A DNA stretch of 64,000 nucleotides, taken from contig NZ_QOCF01000027.1 of the NCBI RefSeq assembly GCF_003318255.1, positions 1 to 64,000 on the forward strand. Direction: 5' to 3'. Below, in pieces: positions 41,092 through 49,446 of the stretch. Both the position numbers and the translations under genes were made by a program. The notes under the pieces are model-generated. The model was not told the origin of the DNA, did no database searches, and was given only the letters and a program-made list of their open reading frames with translations. This stretch comes from Ruegeria sp. A3M17 (GTDB taxonomy: Bacteria; Pseudomonadota; Alphaproteobacteria; Rhodobacterales; Rhodobacteraceae). Each line of letters starts with the position of its first letter. Positions within the stretch are counted from its first letter, which is position 1.

Positions 41092-42611
41092 TGTGCAGGC
41101 ACTGACGCCTGCGTTCCAGGTTTAGGTGCTTTGCAAAAGAACAGCAGCGGAATGGTCGCCAATGCCAAAAGCCCGAGATTGTTGAAGACTGTCAGATATG
41201 AGATCAGTTCAGCCTGCTGAGCAATTTCCTGTCCCAGAATAGCTGCCCCCTGCGCACTGTCCGGTGTCAGGTTCAGTGGAGCAAGATAGGCTTGCGCGGC
41301 CGGGTTATAGGGCGTCACGTTTTGGCTGAGCACAGCCGTGTTTGTTTGAAGGCCCCGAACAACCCAAGTTCCGACCAAGGAAATTCCAACCGATGAGCCA
41401 AGCTGACGGGTCACATTGAACAGGCCGGATGCCTCGTCCTGCCGCGATTTGGAGATGCTTTCGAAGGCCAATATCGACATTGGTACAAAAACCAGCCCCA
41501 TTCCCAGACCGCTTACTGCCCCTGGCCAGGCCAGCTCCCAAAATCCCGCATCCATGTTGAGCGCCCCCATCATGAAATTGCTGACAGCCGTCAAAAGCAT
41601 ACCCAGCCCCGCCAGGACGCGCGGATCGAAACGCGTTACCAAAACAGCGCCGGTCAAGACCATCGACAGCCCGGCGGCGACCCCTCGTGGGATAAACAGA
41701 TGACCCGATGTGATGACTGGATAGTCCAGCAAGTTCTGAACGAAAGTCGGCAGGATCGCGATACCTCCGAACAGGGAAATGGCAAATCCGGCGATAACCA
41801 GATTGCACAGCGCGAAATTGCGGTCCGCGAAAAAACGCAAATCGACAACCGGCTTTTCCGTGGTCAGCACGTGAATGATGAACCCAAACGCGCCCAAAAC
41901 CGACGCGATGAGGGCAACCTGAATGACACGCGATGACAACCAGTCCTTGGTCTCTCCCTGATCCAGAACAAATTGCAGGCAGCCTATGCCAATGGCCAGA
42001 AGGGCAAGGCCTTTCCAATCGATGCGAACCTCTTCGGTTTCGTCGTCTGGCAACTCTCCGGCCAACAAAAGCAGTGCCATCGCGGCTACCGGCAAGTTCA
42101 CGAAAAATACCATCCGCCACGAGAAATATTCGGTCAGGATAGCCCCTACTGTGGGCCCCAACACCGGGGCTACGACGACTCCCAAACCGAAGACCGCCAT
42201 CGCCTGCCCACGTTTTTCGCGGGGGTAGGCGTCGAAAAGAATGGATTGGGACAACGGGATCAGAAACGCCCCGAACATGCCTTGGGCCAGGCGAAAGGCG
42301 ACGATGGTCTCAAGGCTCCAGGACAGGCCACACATGACCGACATCGTCGCGAACCCGGTCACAGCGGTCAGGATCAGACGTCGACGGCCGACACGGCGGG
42401 CGACAAAGCCCGTCAGTGGCATGATCACAACGGCCGACACGATATAGCTAGTCAGTATCCACGTGGCCTGATCGGTTGTTGCGCCGAATGCCGCCTGAAT
42501 ATGGGGCAGCGCAACATTGACGATTGTACTGTCGAGCACCTCAAGAATAGCGCTAAGGACAACAGCAACCACAATCACCGGATTGATGTGGCCTGCTGCC
42601 GGGGATGTCAT
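41088..42611 (-). CDS. DHA2-family MFS efflux transporter (EmrB-like)
   Basis: A 507-residue, 14-helix drug:proton antiporter of the EmrB/QacA family. Family motifs include LEVLDSTIVNVALPHI in helix 1, GRRRLILTAVTGF after helix 2 and GPTVGAILTEYFSWRMVFFVNLP at helix 5-6. It would work with the EmrA-like adaptor encoded just upstream (four-base overlap) to move hydrophobic compounds across both membranes through TolC. The substrate is unknown. It is last in a run of six minus-strand genes starting at cyoA. Confidence 0.9.
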   Translation of the reverse strand: MTSPAAGHINPVIVVAVVLSAILEVLDSTIVNVALPHIQAAFGATTDQATWILTSYIVSAVVIMPLTGFVARRVGRRRLILTAVTGFATMSVMCGLSWSLETIVAFRLAQGMFGAFLIPLSQSILFDAYPREKRGQAMAVFGLGVVVAPVLGPTVGAILTEYFSWRMVFFVNLPVAAMALLLLAGELPDDETEEVRIDWKGLALLAIGIGCLQFVLDQGETKDWLSSRVIQVALIASVLGAFGFIIHVLTTEKPVVDLRFFADRNFALCNLVIAGFAISLFGGIAILPTFVQNLLDYPVITSGHLFIPRGVAAGLSMVLTGAVLVTRFDPRVLAGLGMLLTAVSNFMMGALNMDAGFWELAWPGAVSGLGMGLVFVPMSILAFESISKSRQDEASGLFNVTRQLGSSVGISLVGTWVVRGLQTNTAVLSQNVTPYNPAAQAYLAPLNLTPDSAQGAAILGQEIAQQAELISYLTVFNNLGLLALATIPLLFFCKAPKPGTQASVPAH

Positions 42612-43588
42612 TTTTGGGCCTGCGGTGTGGTATCCACGGTCACCTTGCTACTGCCACCTACACGCAATGGGGCATCCGTAGGATCAAGTTCAACCCGCAC
42701 CGGAAACCGCTTCGTGACCTTAACCCAATTGCCACTGGCATTCTCGGACGGCAAAAGCGAGAACGTATCCCCCGACCCCCGCCCGATTGACGCAACTTTG
42801 CCCGTCAGGGTCACGCCCGGTAACAAGTCGATCTTGACAGTGACGGGCTGCCCCGGACGAATGCGCGGCAGAGAAGTCTCTTTGAAATTGGCGTCTACCC
42901 ACCAATCAGACGACTCGACGATGGAAAACTGCGGTGCGTTGGCTGAAACCGAAGATCCAGGTCTGAGTGTCAGGTTAGCGATCCATCCATCTGCCGATGC
43001 AAAGATCTTGGTCCAATTTTGATTTGCCTGCGCAATTTCCACTTGGGCTTGCGATGACAGAATATCATCCTGTTTTGCCGCTAGACCGCTTTGCAAGGCC
43101 AATAGAGCGGATTGGCTTGTGGTAAGCTGCGCCGCGGCGCGCGCAAATTCCGAACTCGACTGATCCAGTGATGCTTGTGCAATATCACCATCTGAAAACA
43201 GGGCCTTAGCACGTTCCAGATTGCTTTGGGCGGTGTTGTAGGCCGACTGCGTGCTGTCGACCACCGCTTGTGCAGCCGCGATCTGCGTACCGTAAGACTG
43301 CGCCTGCTGCACCGCGCTGTCGAGGTTGGCCTTGGCCTGATCGACCGAAGCTTTGAATTGCGTATCGTCGATTGTGAACAGCAAGTCCCCGGTTTTGACC
43401 GGCTGGTTCTCAATCACCAGCACTTCGGCAACCTGACCGGTGACTTGTGGTGCCACGTATATGATGTTCGCCCCCACATAGGCGTCATCGGTCGAAGGGT
43501 AACGTTCCTGATGGCGCCAGTACAAGAAAAGGCCAGCGGCAATTGCGCCCGAGATGACCACCGCACCAACGACCTTAAGAGATTTCAT
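42608..43588 (-). CDS. HlyD-family efflux adaptor (EmrA-like)
   Basis: A 326-residue periplasmic adaptor. One membrane helix (about 7-25) is followed by lipoyl half motifs and an alpha-helical hairpin rich in Ala and Gln (QAQSYGTQIAAAQAVVDSTQ). The C-terminal barrel is around ETSLPRIRPGQPVTVKIDLLPG. The ATG at 43588 has AAGGGGG eight bases upstream; an in-frame TTG at 43609 is less likely. Only 33 bases separate it from the cyoD stop, so cotranscription with the oxidase operon is possible. Confidence 0.9.
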   Translation of the reverse strand: MKSLKVVGAVVISGAIAAGLFLYWRHQERYPSTDDAYVGANIIYVAPQVTGQVAEVLVIENQPVKTGDLLFTIDDTQFKASVDQAKANLDSAVQQAQSYGTQIAAAQAVVDSTQSAYNTAQSNLERAKALFSDGDIAQASLDQSSSEFARAAAQLTTSQSALLALQSGLAAKQDDILSSQAQVEIAQANQNWTKIFASADGWIANLTLRPGSSVSANAPQFSIVESSDWWVDANFKETSLPRIRPGQPVTVKIDLLPGVTLTGKVASIGRGSGDTFSLLPSENASGNWVKVTKRFPVRVELDPTDAPLRVGGSSKVTVDTTPQAQK

Positions 43589-43621
43589 GAACCGGCCCCC
43601 TTCGTTCAACTCTGCCAGACG

Positions 43622-43948
43622 TCACATTGGAAACGTGTGCATCCGAACCGCCAGATTACCCATGATCCAAACAGTTCCAAGAATGATGATCAGCAGCACC
43701 ATCGTGGAAAACAGGATAAGATCCAGATCTTCGCGACTGCTGCGGCGTCTGTCGATATGCAGGAAATAGACCAGTTGTACGATCAGCTGAGCCAACCCAA
43801 GCAGGCTGATTGCAAGGTAAACGCCCTTTGTCTCAATGCCGTAACGGTAGGCGATCCCAAATACTGCAAAGGTCAACAATAGCGACCCACCATAACCGAT
43901 TACATAGCGGCGACGCTCGCGGCGATGCATCTCGCTGCGCTTATCCAT
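43622..43948 (-). CDS. cyoD: Cytochrome o ubiquinol oxidase subunit IV
   Basis: Small membrane subunit, 108 residues with three helices (YVIGYGGSLLLTFAVFGIAYR; GVYLAISLLGLAQLIVQLVYF; LILFSTMVLLIIILGTVWIMG). CyoD is needed for assembly of the bo3-type oxidase. Its start overlaps the cyoC stop by eight bases, and GGAGGG precedes the ATG. It ends the cyoABCD block. No cyoE (heme O synthase) gene follows in this window. Confidence 0.9.
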   Translation of the reverse strand: MDKRSEMHRRERRRYVIGYGGSLLLTFAVFGIAYRYGIETKGVYLAISLLGLAQLIVQLVYFLHIDRRRSSREDLDLILFSTMVLLIIILGTVWIMGNLAVRMHTFPM

Positions 43949-44573
43949 AGGTCAGCCCTCCGAAGTAAACGATCGTGATGATGCCTATCCATATCAGGTC
44001 CAGAAAGTGCCAGAATAGCGCTAGCCGCACCACGCGTGACATCAGCAGATCGGTCAGGCCAAAAATTCGTAGCTGAATACCCAGCACGATCAACCAGATG
44101 CACCCGGCCGTGACGTGCAGACCGTGTAAAGGCACCAGCCCATAGAATGCGGACAAAAACCCACTGCGCTGTGGGATACCGCCCTTTGCGGCCATCGACA
44201 TGAAGTCGCGTATTTCCAGAACCAGAAAACTGAGACCAAGAACCAGTGTTACGAAGAACCAGAATACGATCCGCCACCGCGGAAGGTTGTATTTGAGCGC
44301 AAGCATCGCCAGACCAACGGTAAGACTGCTGGTCAAAAGGATCAGCGTCTGGGCAAAGATGCTTTTCAGGTCGAACAATTCGTGCGGCCCCGGTCCGCCG
44401 GCCTGTGCGTCGATCATCGTGATGTAGATCGCGAACATCAGCCCGAAATAGACCAGATCGCTCATCAAAAAGACCCAAAACCCGAAGGTAACGACTTCGC
44501 TTGCCTTGTCGGCACTTGCATGCCGCCGCCCAAGGTTCAGACCGGGATAGCTGTGGGTGGGCGCGCGTTTCAT
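43941..44573 (-). CDS. cyoC: Cytochrome o ubiquinol oxidase subunit III
   Basis: A 210-residue, five-helix heme-copper oxidase subunit III. Characteristic segments are FWVFLMSDLVYFGLMFAIYI near the start, FLSAFYGLVPLHGLHVTAGCIWL in the middle, and VVRLALFWHFLDLIWIGIITIVYFGG at the end. It stabilises the oxidase core. Overlaps of four bases with cyoB and eight with cyoD show a coupled operon. Confidence 0.92.
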   Translation of the reverse strand: MKRAPTHSYPGLNLGRRHASADKASEVVTFGFWVFLMSDLVYFGLMFAIYITMIDAQAGGPGPHELFDLKSIFAQTLILLTSSLTVGLAMLALKYNLPRWRIVFWFFVTLVLGLSFLVLEIRDFMSMAAKGGIPQRSGFLSAFYGLVPLHGLHVTAGCIWLIVLGIQLRIFGLTDLLMSRVVRLALFWHFLDLIWIGIITIVYFGGLTYG

Positions 44574-46660
44574 GTCACGGCCTCCAGATCAGGGCGGGCC
44601 AACCCGCGATTTTCCGGGGCTGTTTCGTGATCGCGGTCAACAGGCGTAGAGCTGTGAACCAGATCCAACCAGGCTTCGTGCTGCTTGCGCACCTCTTCCG
44701 CCGGAATGACCCGTTCTGTTTCGGCTTTGAACGTCCATGCGATAAAGGTCGCGAGCATAAAGATTGTCACCAGCGCCGCCAGCCACCAGATCCACCAGAC
44801 CAGCGCAAACATCCAAACCCCGCTGAGCACGCAGAGACTGAACCCAATGCCAGTGTTCAGCGGAACCGAGATATCCTCATAGGCATCAGGCGACGGGTAC
44901 GCGTTGCCGCGCTCTTTCGCGGCAGCGAAATTGTCGCGATCGGTCACATGGGGGATGATGGCAAAATTGTAGGAAGGAGGCGGGGCCGGGATCGACCATT
45001 CCAACGTGTGCGCATCCCACGGATCACCAACCGGAACGCGTGCCTTTTCCCGATCACGGATACTGACCCACAGTTGCACGACTACCGACAGCAAAGCCGC
45101 CAATATGATCAACGCGCCGACGACTGCGACGATCATGTACGGGTGGAAACTGGGATCCTCCCAACTGAATGACCTGCGTGGCATTCCCATCAGCCCGACG
45201 AAATACAGCGGCAGGAAAGTAAGCATGAACCCGCCAGTCCACAGAGCAACCGAGACGCGGCCCCAAAACTCGTTCAGGCGGAACCCGAAAGCTTTGGGGA
45301 ACCAATAGTTGTATCCGGCAAGCAATCCGAACAGCACGCCCGGCAACAGCACATTGTGGAAGTGGGCGACAAGAAACAGCGTGTTGTGGACCTGATAGTC
45401 CACTGTTGGGTTGGCGAGGATCACACCGGAAAGCCCGCCGATGACAAACAGCATCAAGAAAGATAACCCATATAGCATCGGCACCGAAAACCGGATACGC
45501 CCTCGGAACAAGGTAGCCATCCAGTCATAGACTTTCACGCCGGTCGGGATAGCGATCAGCATTGTCGCGATGCCAAACACGGCGTTGATTAGCGCGCTTT
45601 GACCCATGGTGAAGAAGTGGTGCAGCCAGACGGTGAACGACAACACCGCAATCGACATGGTGGCGATAACCAGTGAGTTGTAGCCATACAGGCGCTTGGC
45701 CGAGAATGTTGCGAAAACCTCAGAGTAGATACCGTAGGCCGGCAGAACCAGCAAATAGACCTCGGGATGACCGAACAGCCAGAACATATTGGCATAGTTC
45801 ATCATGTTGCCGCCAAGATCGTTGGTGAAAAAATGAAAGTCCAGATATCGGTCCGCTGCCAGCATTAGTGCGGCAACGCCAAGAGGCGGCATGGCAAAGA
45901 CGATCAGGATCGAGCTACAGATGATTGTCCAGCAATACATCGGCAGCCGCATGAATTTCATGCCAGGCGCGCGCAGCTTATAGATCGTGACAGCAAAATT
46001 GATGCCCGTCAGTGTTGTTCCGACACCAGAGACGACAATGGCCCAGATCCAATAGTCCGGACCGACACCGGGGTTGAACGCCGCACCGGTATATGGCGGA
46101 TAGGCTGTCCAGCCGCCGGTCGAAAACTCGCCCACCACCAACGATACCATCAGCATCATTCCGGCTGAGACGGTCAGACCAAGGCTGATCTGGTTCATCA
46201 CAGGAAAGGCCACATCGCGCGCACCGATCATCAGCGGGATCAGGAAATTCGCCAGCCCAAACACAAACGGAACGGCGACGAAGAAGATCATGATCGTGCC
46301 ATGGGTACTAAATAGTTCGGCGAAATGCTCGGCCTCAAGAAATCCATCGCCTGGACCGGCCGCCTGCTGCGCCCGCATTACAACGCCTTCCAAAACACCA
46401 CGCGCCAGCATGACGATTGCAAAGACGATGTACATAATGCCGATCTTCTTGTGATCCGCACTGGTTAGCCAATCACGCCACAAAAGCCCCCAAAGGCGAA
46501 ACCACGTCAATGATCCGACGACGACGATGACCCCGACGATCACAATCGCAGCGGCAGTGTTGGCGACAATCTCGTTCGTGTTGGGATTCTGAATAAGCCC
46601 TGTAATCGGAAACGCGTCCCAATTCAGGCGGCCGAAGAAGCCGGAACCATTGGTGGTCAT
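44570..46660 (-). CDS. cyoB: Cytochrome o ubiquinol oxidase subunit I
   Basis: Catalytic subunit of 696 residues, about 15 helices, as in E. coli CyoB. It holds the low-spin heme and the heme-Cu(B) centre. Seen in the sequence are AEHFAELFSTHGTIMIFF (heme ligand His), WLFGHPEVYLLVLPAYGIYSEV (Cu(B) His and cross-linked Tyr), HHFFTMG and VAHFHNVLLPGVLFG. It reduces oxygen with electrons from ubiquinol and pumps protons. Four-base overlaps join it to cyoA and cyoC. All expected ligand motifs are present. Confidence 0.95.
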   Translation of the reverse strand: MTTNGSGFFGRLNWDAFPITGLIQNPNTNEIVANTAAAIVIVGVIVVVGSLTWFRLWGLLWRDWLTSADHKKIGIMYIVFAIVMLARGVLEGVVMRAQQAAGPGDGFLEAEHFAELFSTHGTIMIFFVAVPFVFGLANFLIPLMIGARDVAFPVMNQISLGLTVSAGMMLMVSLVVGEFSTGGWTAYPPYTGAAFNPGVGPDYWIWAIVVSGVGTTLTGINFAVTIYKLRAPGMKFMRLPMYCWTIICSSILIVFAMPPLGVAALMLAADRYLDFHFFTNDLGGNMMNYANMFWLFGHPEVYLLVLPAYGIYSEVFATFSAKRLYGYNSLVIATMSIAVLSFTVWLHHFFTMGQSALINAVFGIATMLIAIPTGVKVYDWMATLFRGRIRFSVPMLYGLSFLMLFVIGGLSGVILANPTVDYQVHNTLFLVAHFHNVLLPGVLFGLLAGYNYWFPKAFGFRLNEFWGRVSVALWTGGFMLTFLPLYFVGLMGMPRRSFSWEDPSFHPYMIVAVVGALIILAALLSVVVQLWVSIRDREKARVPVGDPWDAHTLEWSIPAPPPSYNFAIIPHVTDRDNFAAAKERGNAYPSPDAYEDISVPLNTGIGFSLCVLSGVWMFALVWWIWWLAALVTIFMLATFIAWTFKAETERVIPAEEVRKQHEAWLDLVHSSTPVDRDHETAPENRGLARPDLEAVT

Positions 46661-47619
46661 TGCTGCGCCTCCTGCCCGAATTCTACCGTCCCTGGCTGCT
46701 GGTCGGCGGTCAGAGCATTGCTGCCGTGATACCGATGCACAATTGAATGAAACAGGTTGCTGTCCTCCAGCGTGAAATACAACGCGTTATCTGGCATTTG
46801 CGCGGTTCCCAACGCGGCCTGCACCTCGTCCCGATCCGTCCGCATGGCCAATATGCGATAGTTTTCGCCGTTCAACGGAATGCTATTGCTGCGCACCTTG
46901 TCGACCCATTCGTTGAATTCCCCGACGGACATGGCAACTGTTTGGAACTTCTGTTTGGTGAACCCGCGCCCGTTATACTGGGTGTTCTCGCCTTGCATTG
47001 TTGCAGCTACATCCGACACGACATGCAATTCCGTAGTCATACCGGGCATTGCGTAAATCTGGCCTGCCAAAGCAGGGATCATAAAGGACTGCATCACGGT
47101 ATCGGTCGTCAGCGTCATTGCGACTTGCTGTTTTACGGGGATGCCAAGTTCTCCGACGCTGGCGATGCCTAGGTCAGGATAGATGAACAGCCATTTCCAA
47201 TCCAATCCGACGACCTGAACGTTCAGCGCAGGCATTTCGCCAAAGCGATCCGAATATGGGTCCAATCGGTGAGTCGCCTTCCACAGATAGAAAGACAGCA
47301 GAGCAACAATCAGGACCGGCACGCCCCACATAACGAACTCCAACGGACCGGAGAAATCCCACTTGGGCCGGTATATGGCTCCGCCTTCTTTGCGTCGGCG
47401 ATACCGAAAGGCAATCAGCGGCACCAGAACAAGAACCGGAATAACCGCCAATAGGATCAGGACAGTTGCGCGGAAAAGGTGCACTTTTTGGACAGCGGCA
47501 ATCGGACCTTGTGGGTCCATGAAACTGTCACTTGCACAGACAGCTTGCGCCGTAGCAGAGAAAGCCGCAGCGGCAATCAAAACTTGAATCGCCTTTGGTG
47601 ACATTCGGAATAGGGCCAC
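46657..47619 (-). CDS. cyoA: Cytochrome o ubiquinol oxidase subunit II
   Basis: Subunit II of the quinol oxidase. It has an N-terminal signal segment, two membrane helices (around ATVLILLAVIPVLVLVPLIAF and FVMWGVPVLIVALLSFYLW) and a periplasmic cupredoxin domain that lacks the Cu(A) ligands, as expected for quinol rather than cytochrome c oxidases. The GTG at 47619 has AAGGAC upstream and gives about 320 residues. An ATG at 47604 and a longer frame from 47655 are alternatives. It is divergent from the mltB-like gene, with a hairpin-forming repeat between them. Confidence 0.9.
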   Translation of the reverse strand: MALFRMSPKAIQVLIAAAAFSATAQAVCASDSFMDPQGPIAAVQKVHLFRATVLILLAVIPVLVLVPLIAFRYRRRKEGGAIYRPKWDFSGPLEFVMWGVPVLIVALLSFYLWKATHRLDPYSDRFGEMPALNVQVVGLDWKWLFIYPDLGIASVGELGIPVKQQVAMTLTTDTVMQSFMIPALAGQIYAMPGMTTELHVVSDVAATMQGENTQYNGRGFTKQKFQTVAMSVGEFNEWVDKVRSNSIPLNGENYRILAMRTDRDEVQAALGTAQMPDNALYFTLEDSNLFHSIVHRYHGSNALTADQQPGTVEFGQEAQQ

Positions 47620-47699
47620 GCCTGATTGTCCTTCTAAAGCAATCTCTCGCGCCAACTATCGGCAGACAAATGAAATTTCTCAAGGCTTTTTCCCAAATA

Positions 47700-47721
47700 G
47701 GTCGGTGCTCTGCCACCGACC
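47700..47721. promoter_or_regulatory. Inverted repeat between cyoA and the mltB-like gene
   Basis: Arms GGTCGGTG and CACCGACC match perfectly around a six-base loop, about 80 bases upstream of cyoA and 85 upstream of the transglycosylase gene. It could be an operator or a leader hairpin. Confidence 0.4.
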
Positions 47722-47806
47722 CTAATCAACGGTGGGGATAGGCGCAGACAAAACCACAGGAAAACCGCTGTTGACTTGCGGCTTTGACCAAGCCAGACCT
47801 TAGGCG

Positions 47807-49042
47807 ATGCGATGGATCATGTTCGTCCTGGGTCTTTGGTGCCTGTCCACAAGTGCAACCGCGCAAGATCGTGCTGCGGTTGAAAAACAATTCCAGTCTT
47901 GGCTACAAGAAACCATCTGGCCAAAGGCCAGAGCCAAGGGTGTTTCCAGGCGCACGATGCAGCAGGCCTTTGACGGTGTGACGCTGAACTGGAAATTACC
48001 GGATCTGGTGCCGCCGGGGCAACCGATCAAAACCCCCAAACGGCAAAAACAGGCTGAATTTGGCTCTCCGGGTCGATACTTCAACGCGGGTTCCGTTCAG
48101 GGCGCAACATCAGTCGGGCGGCAGATGGCCCGGCGACACGCCGCAACCTTGTCGCGCGTCGAGACCGAAACCGGCGTACCCGCCCGCATCATTCTGGCCA
48201 TCTGGGGTCGTGAGAGCGGCTATGGACAAGTTCCCATTCGGCACAACACCTTCCAGGTTCTGGGCACCAAAGGGTTCATGAGTACCCGCGCTGAATATTT
48301 CACCAAAGAGCTGATCGCGGCGCTGCAAATCGCCGAAGCGGGCGATGCACCGCCGGGCACAATGAAGAGCAGTTGGGCGGGCGCATTGGGCCAGCCGCAG
48401 TTCATGCCCTCCAATTTCCTGACCTATGCGGCCGACGGAAACGCGGACGGGAAAGCTGATATTTGGACCTCAGCCGAAGATACAATTGCCTCTATCGGGA
48501 ATTATCTGGCGCAGCATAGCTGGAGAATCGGGCGCGATTGGGGGTTCGAAGTCATAGTTCCTGACACCATATCCTGCGCACTGGAAGGTCCCGACCAAGG
48601 CAGACCCATTCGGGACTGGGCCGAAATGGGAATTGTTCGCGTGTCAGGCAAGCCGTTTCCAAAACATGAACTGGCAGGAGAGGGGTATTTGATGATGCCC
48701 GCAGGGCGGAACGGCCCTGCCTTTGTCGTCACACCGAACTTCTATGTCCTCAAGGAATACAACAAAAGCGATCTTTATGCCTTGTTCGTTGGACACGTCG
48801 GAGACCGCATTCAATATGGCGTTGGCGATTTCACAGGACGCTGGAGCAAGGTGGGAAACTTGTACCGGTCTGACATAGCGTCCATGCAACGCACACTGGA
48901 ACAACAAGGACACGACGTGGGCGGGGCAGATGGCCTACCGGGTTTCAAAACCCGCCGCTCGATCGGGCGTTGGCAAGAATCGATCGGCCAGGCTCCGACC
49001 TGCTTTCCTGATGCGGGCATGAAGACCAGCCTGAAACAGTAG
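47807..49042 (+). CDS. MltB-family lytic murein transglycosylase
   Basis: Periplasmic peptidoglycan-cleaving enzyme, 411 residues. The signal peptide is at residues 1-20 (LGLWCLSTSATAQ). The SLT_2/MltB domain spans about 25-325, with catalytic Glu136 in ILAIWGRESGYGQ and the family segments ALGQPQFMPSNFL and DIWTSAEDTIASIGNYL. A C-terminal peptidoglycan-binding domain (about 355-405) is around SDIASMQRTLEQQGHDVGGADG. It forms 1,6-anhydro-muramic products during wall turnover. It stands alone between the divergent cyo operon and the peptide importer. Confidence 0.92.
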   Translation: MRWIMFVLGLWCLSTSATAQDRAAVEKQFQSWLQETIWPKARAKGVSRRTMQQAFDGVTLNWKLPDLVPPGQPIKTPKRQKQAEFGSPGRYFNAGSVQGATSVGRQMARRHAATLSRVETETGVPARIILAIWGRESGYGQVPIRHNTFQVLGTKGFMSTRAEYFTKELIAALQIAEAGDAPPGTMKSSWAGALGQPQFMPSNFLTYAADGNADGKADIWTSAEDTIASIGNYLAQHSWRIGRDWGFEVIVPDTISCALEGPDQGRPIRDWAEMGIVRVSGKPFPKHELAGEGYLMMPAGRNGPAFVVTPNFYVLKEYNKSDLYALFVGHVGDRIQYGVGDFTGRWSKVGNLYRSDIASMQRTLEQQGHDVGGADGLPGFKTRRSIGRWQESIGQAPTCFPDAGMKTSLKQ

Positions 49043-49446
49043 CGATTCGCCCTGATCCAGAGCCCCCTTAGCTGTTTGACCCAACGGCAACAGCCAAACG
49101 AAAAACGTCGCCTTTCACGAAAATGTCACGAAGCCTCCGAGTTTCAACATAAAATTTCCGCTGCACCCCCGTTTCCATTCACAATCCACCTCTGGTTGCC
49201 CAATTTTCAGGCAAAGGCTTTAACCTTTTTTGAAATAATGCCACGTTCGATCTCAGTGAAAGGCGACTTTTGCAAACACGTTCCCGACTGCAAACCGAAA
49301 GACTGCGACGCGGTGTTCATTGCGATCTGAAAAAGCAAAATTCGAACCAGTCCCGGTCTCTTTCTGGGTCGGACAAACATGGTGGCCTTCAGCCATCCTG
49401 AAGGGATGCGCGTGGGTTGCCGAATAAAAAACGGGAGTTGAAAAAC
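49043..49446. promoter_or_regulatory. Long leader region upstream of oppA
   Basis: 404 bases without a supported gene. A hairpin with arms CCTTCAG and CTGAAGG (49386-49404, five-base loop) lies 43 bases before the oppA start and probably within the mRNA leader. A T-rich stretch near 49217-49232 may mark the promoter. No riboswitch class could be recognised. Confidence 0.4.

Noticed and set aside
41973..43022. 349-codon frame opposite the EmrAB-like genes
   Set aside because: It spans the junction of two well-supported minus-strand genes and has no protein-like pattern.
49043..49446. Small RNA or riboswitch in the oppA leader
   Set aside because: Only one short hairpin is clear; no known class or conserved core was recognised.
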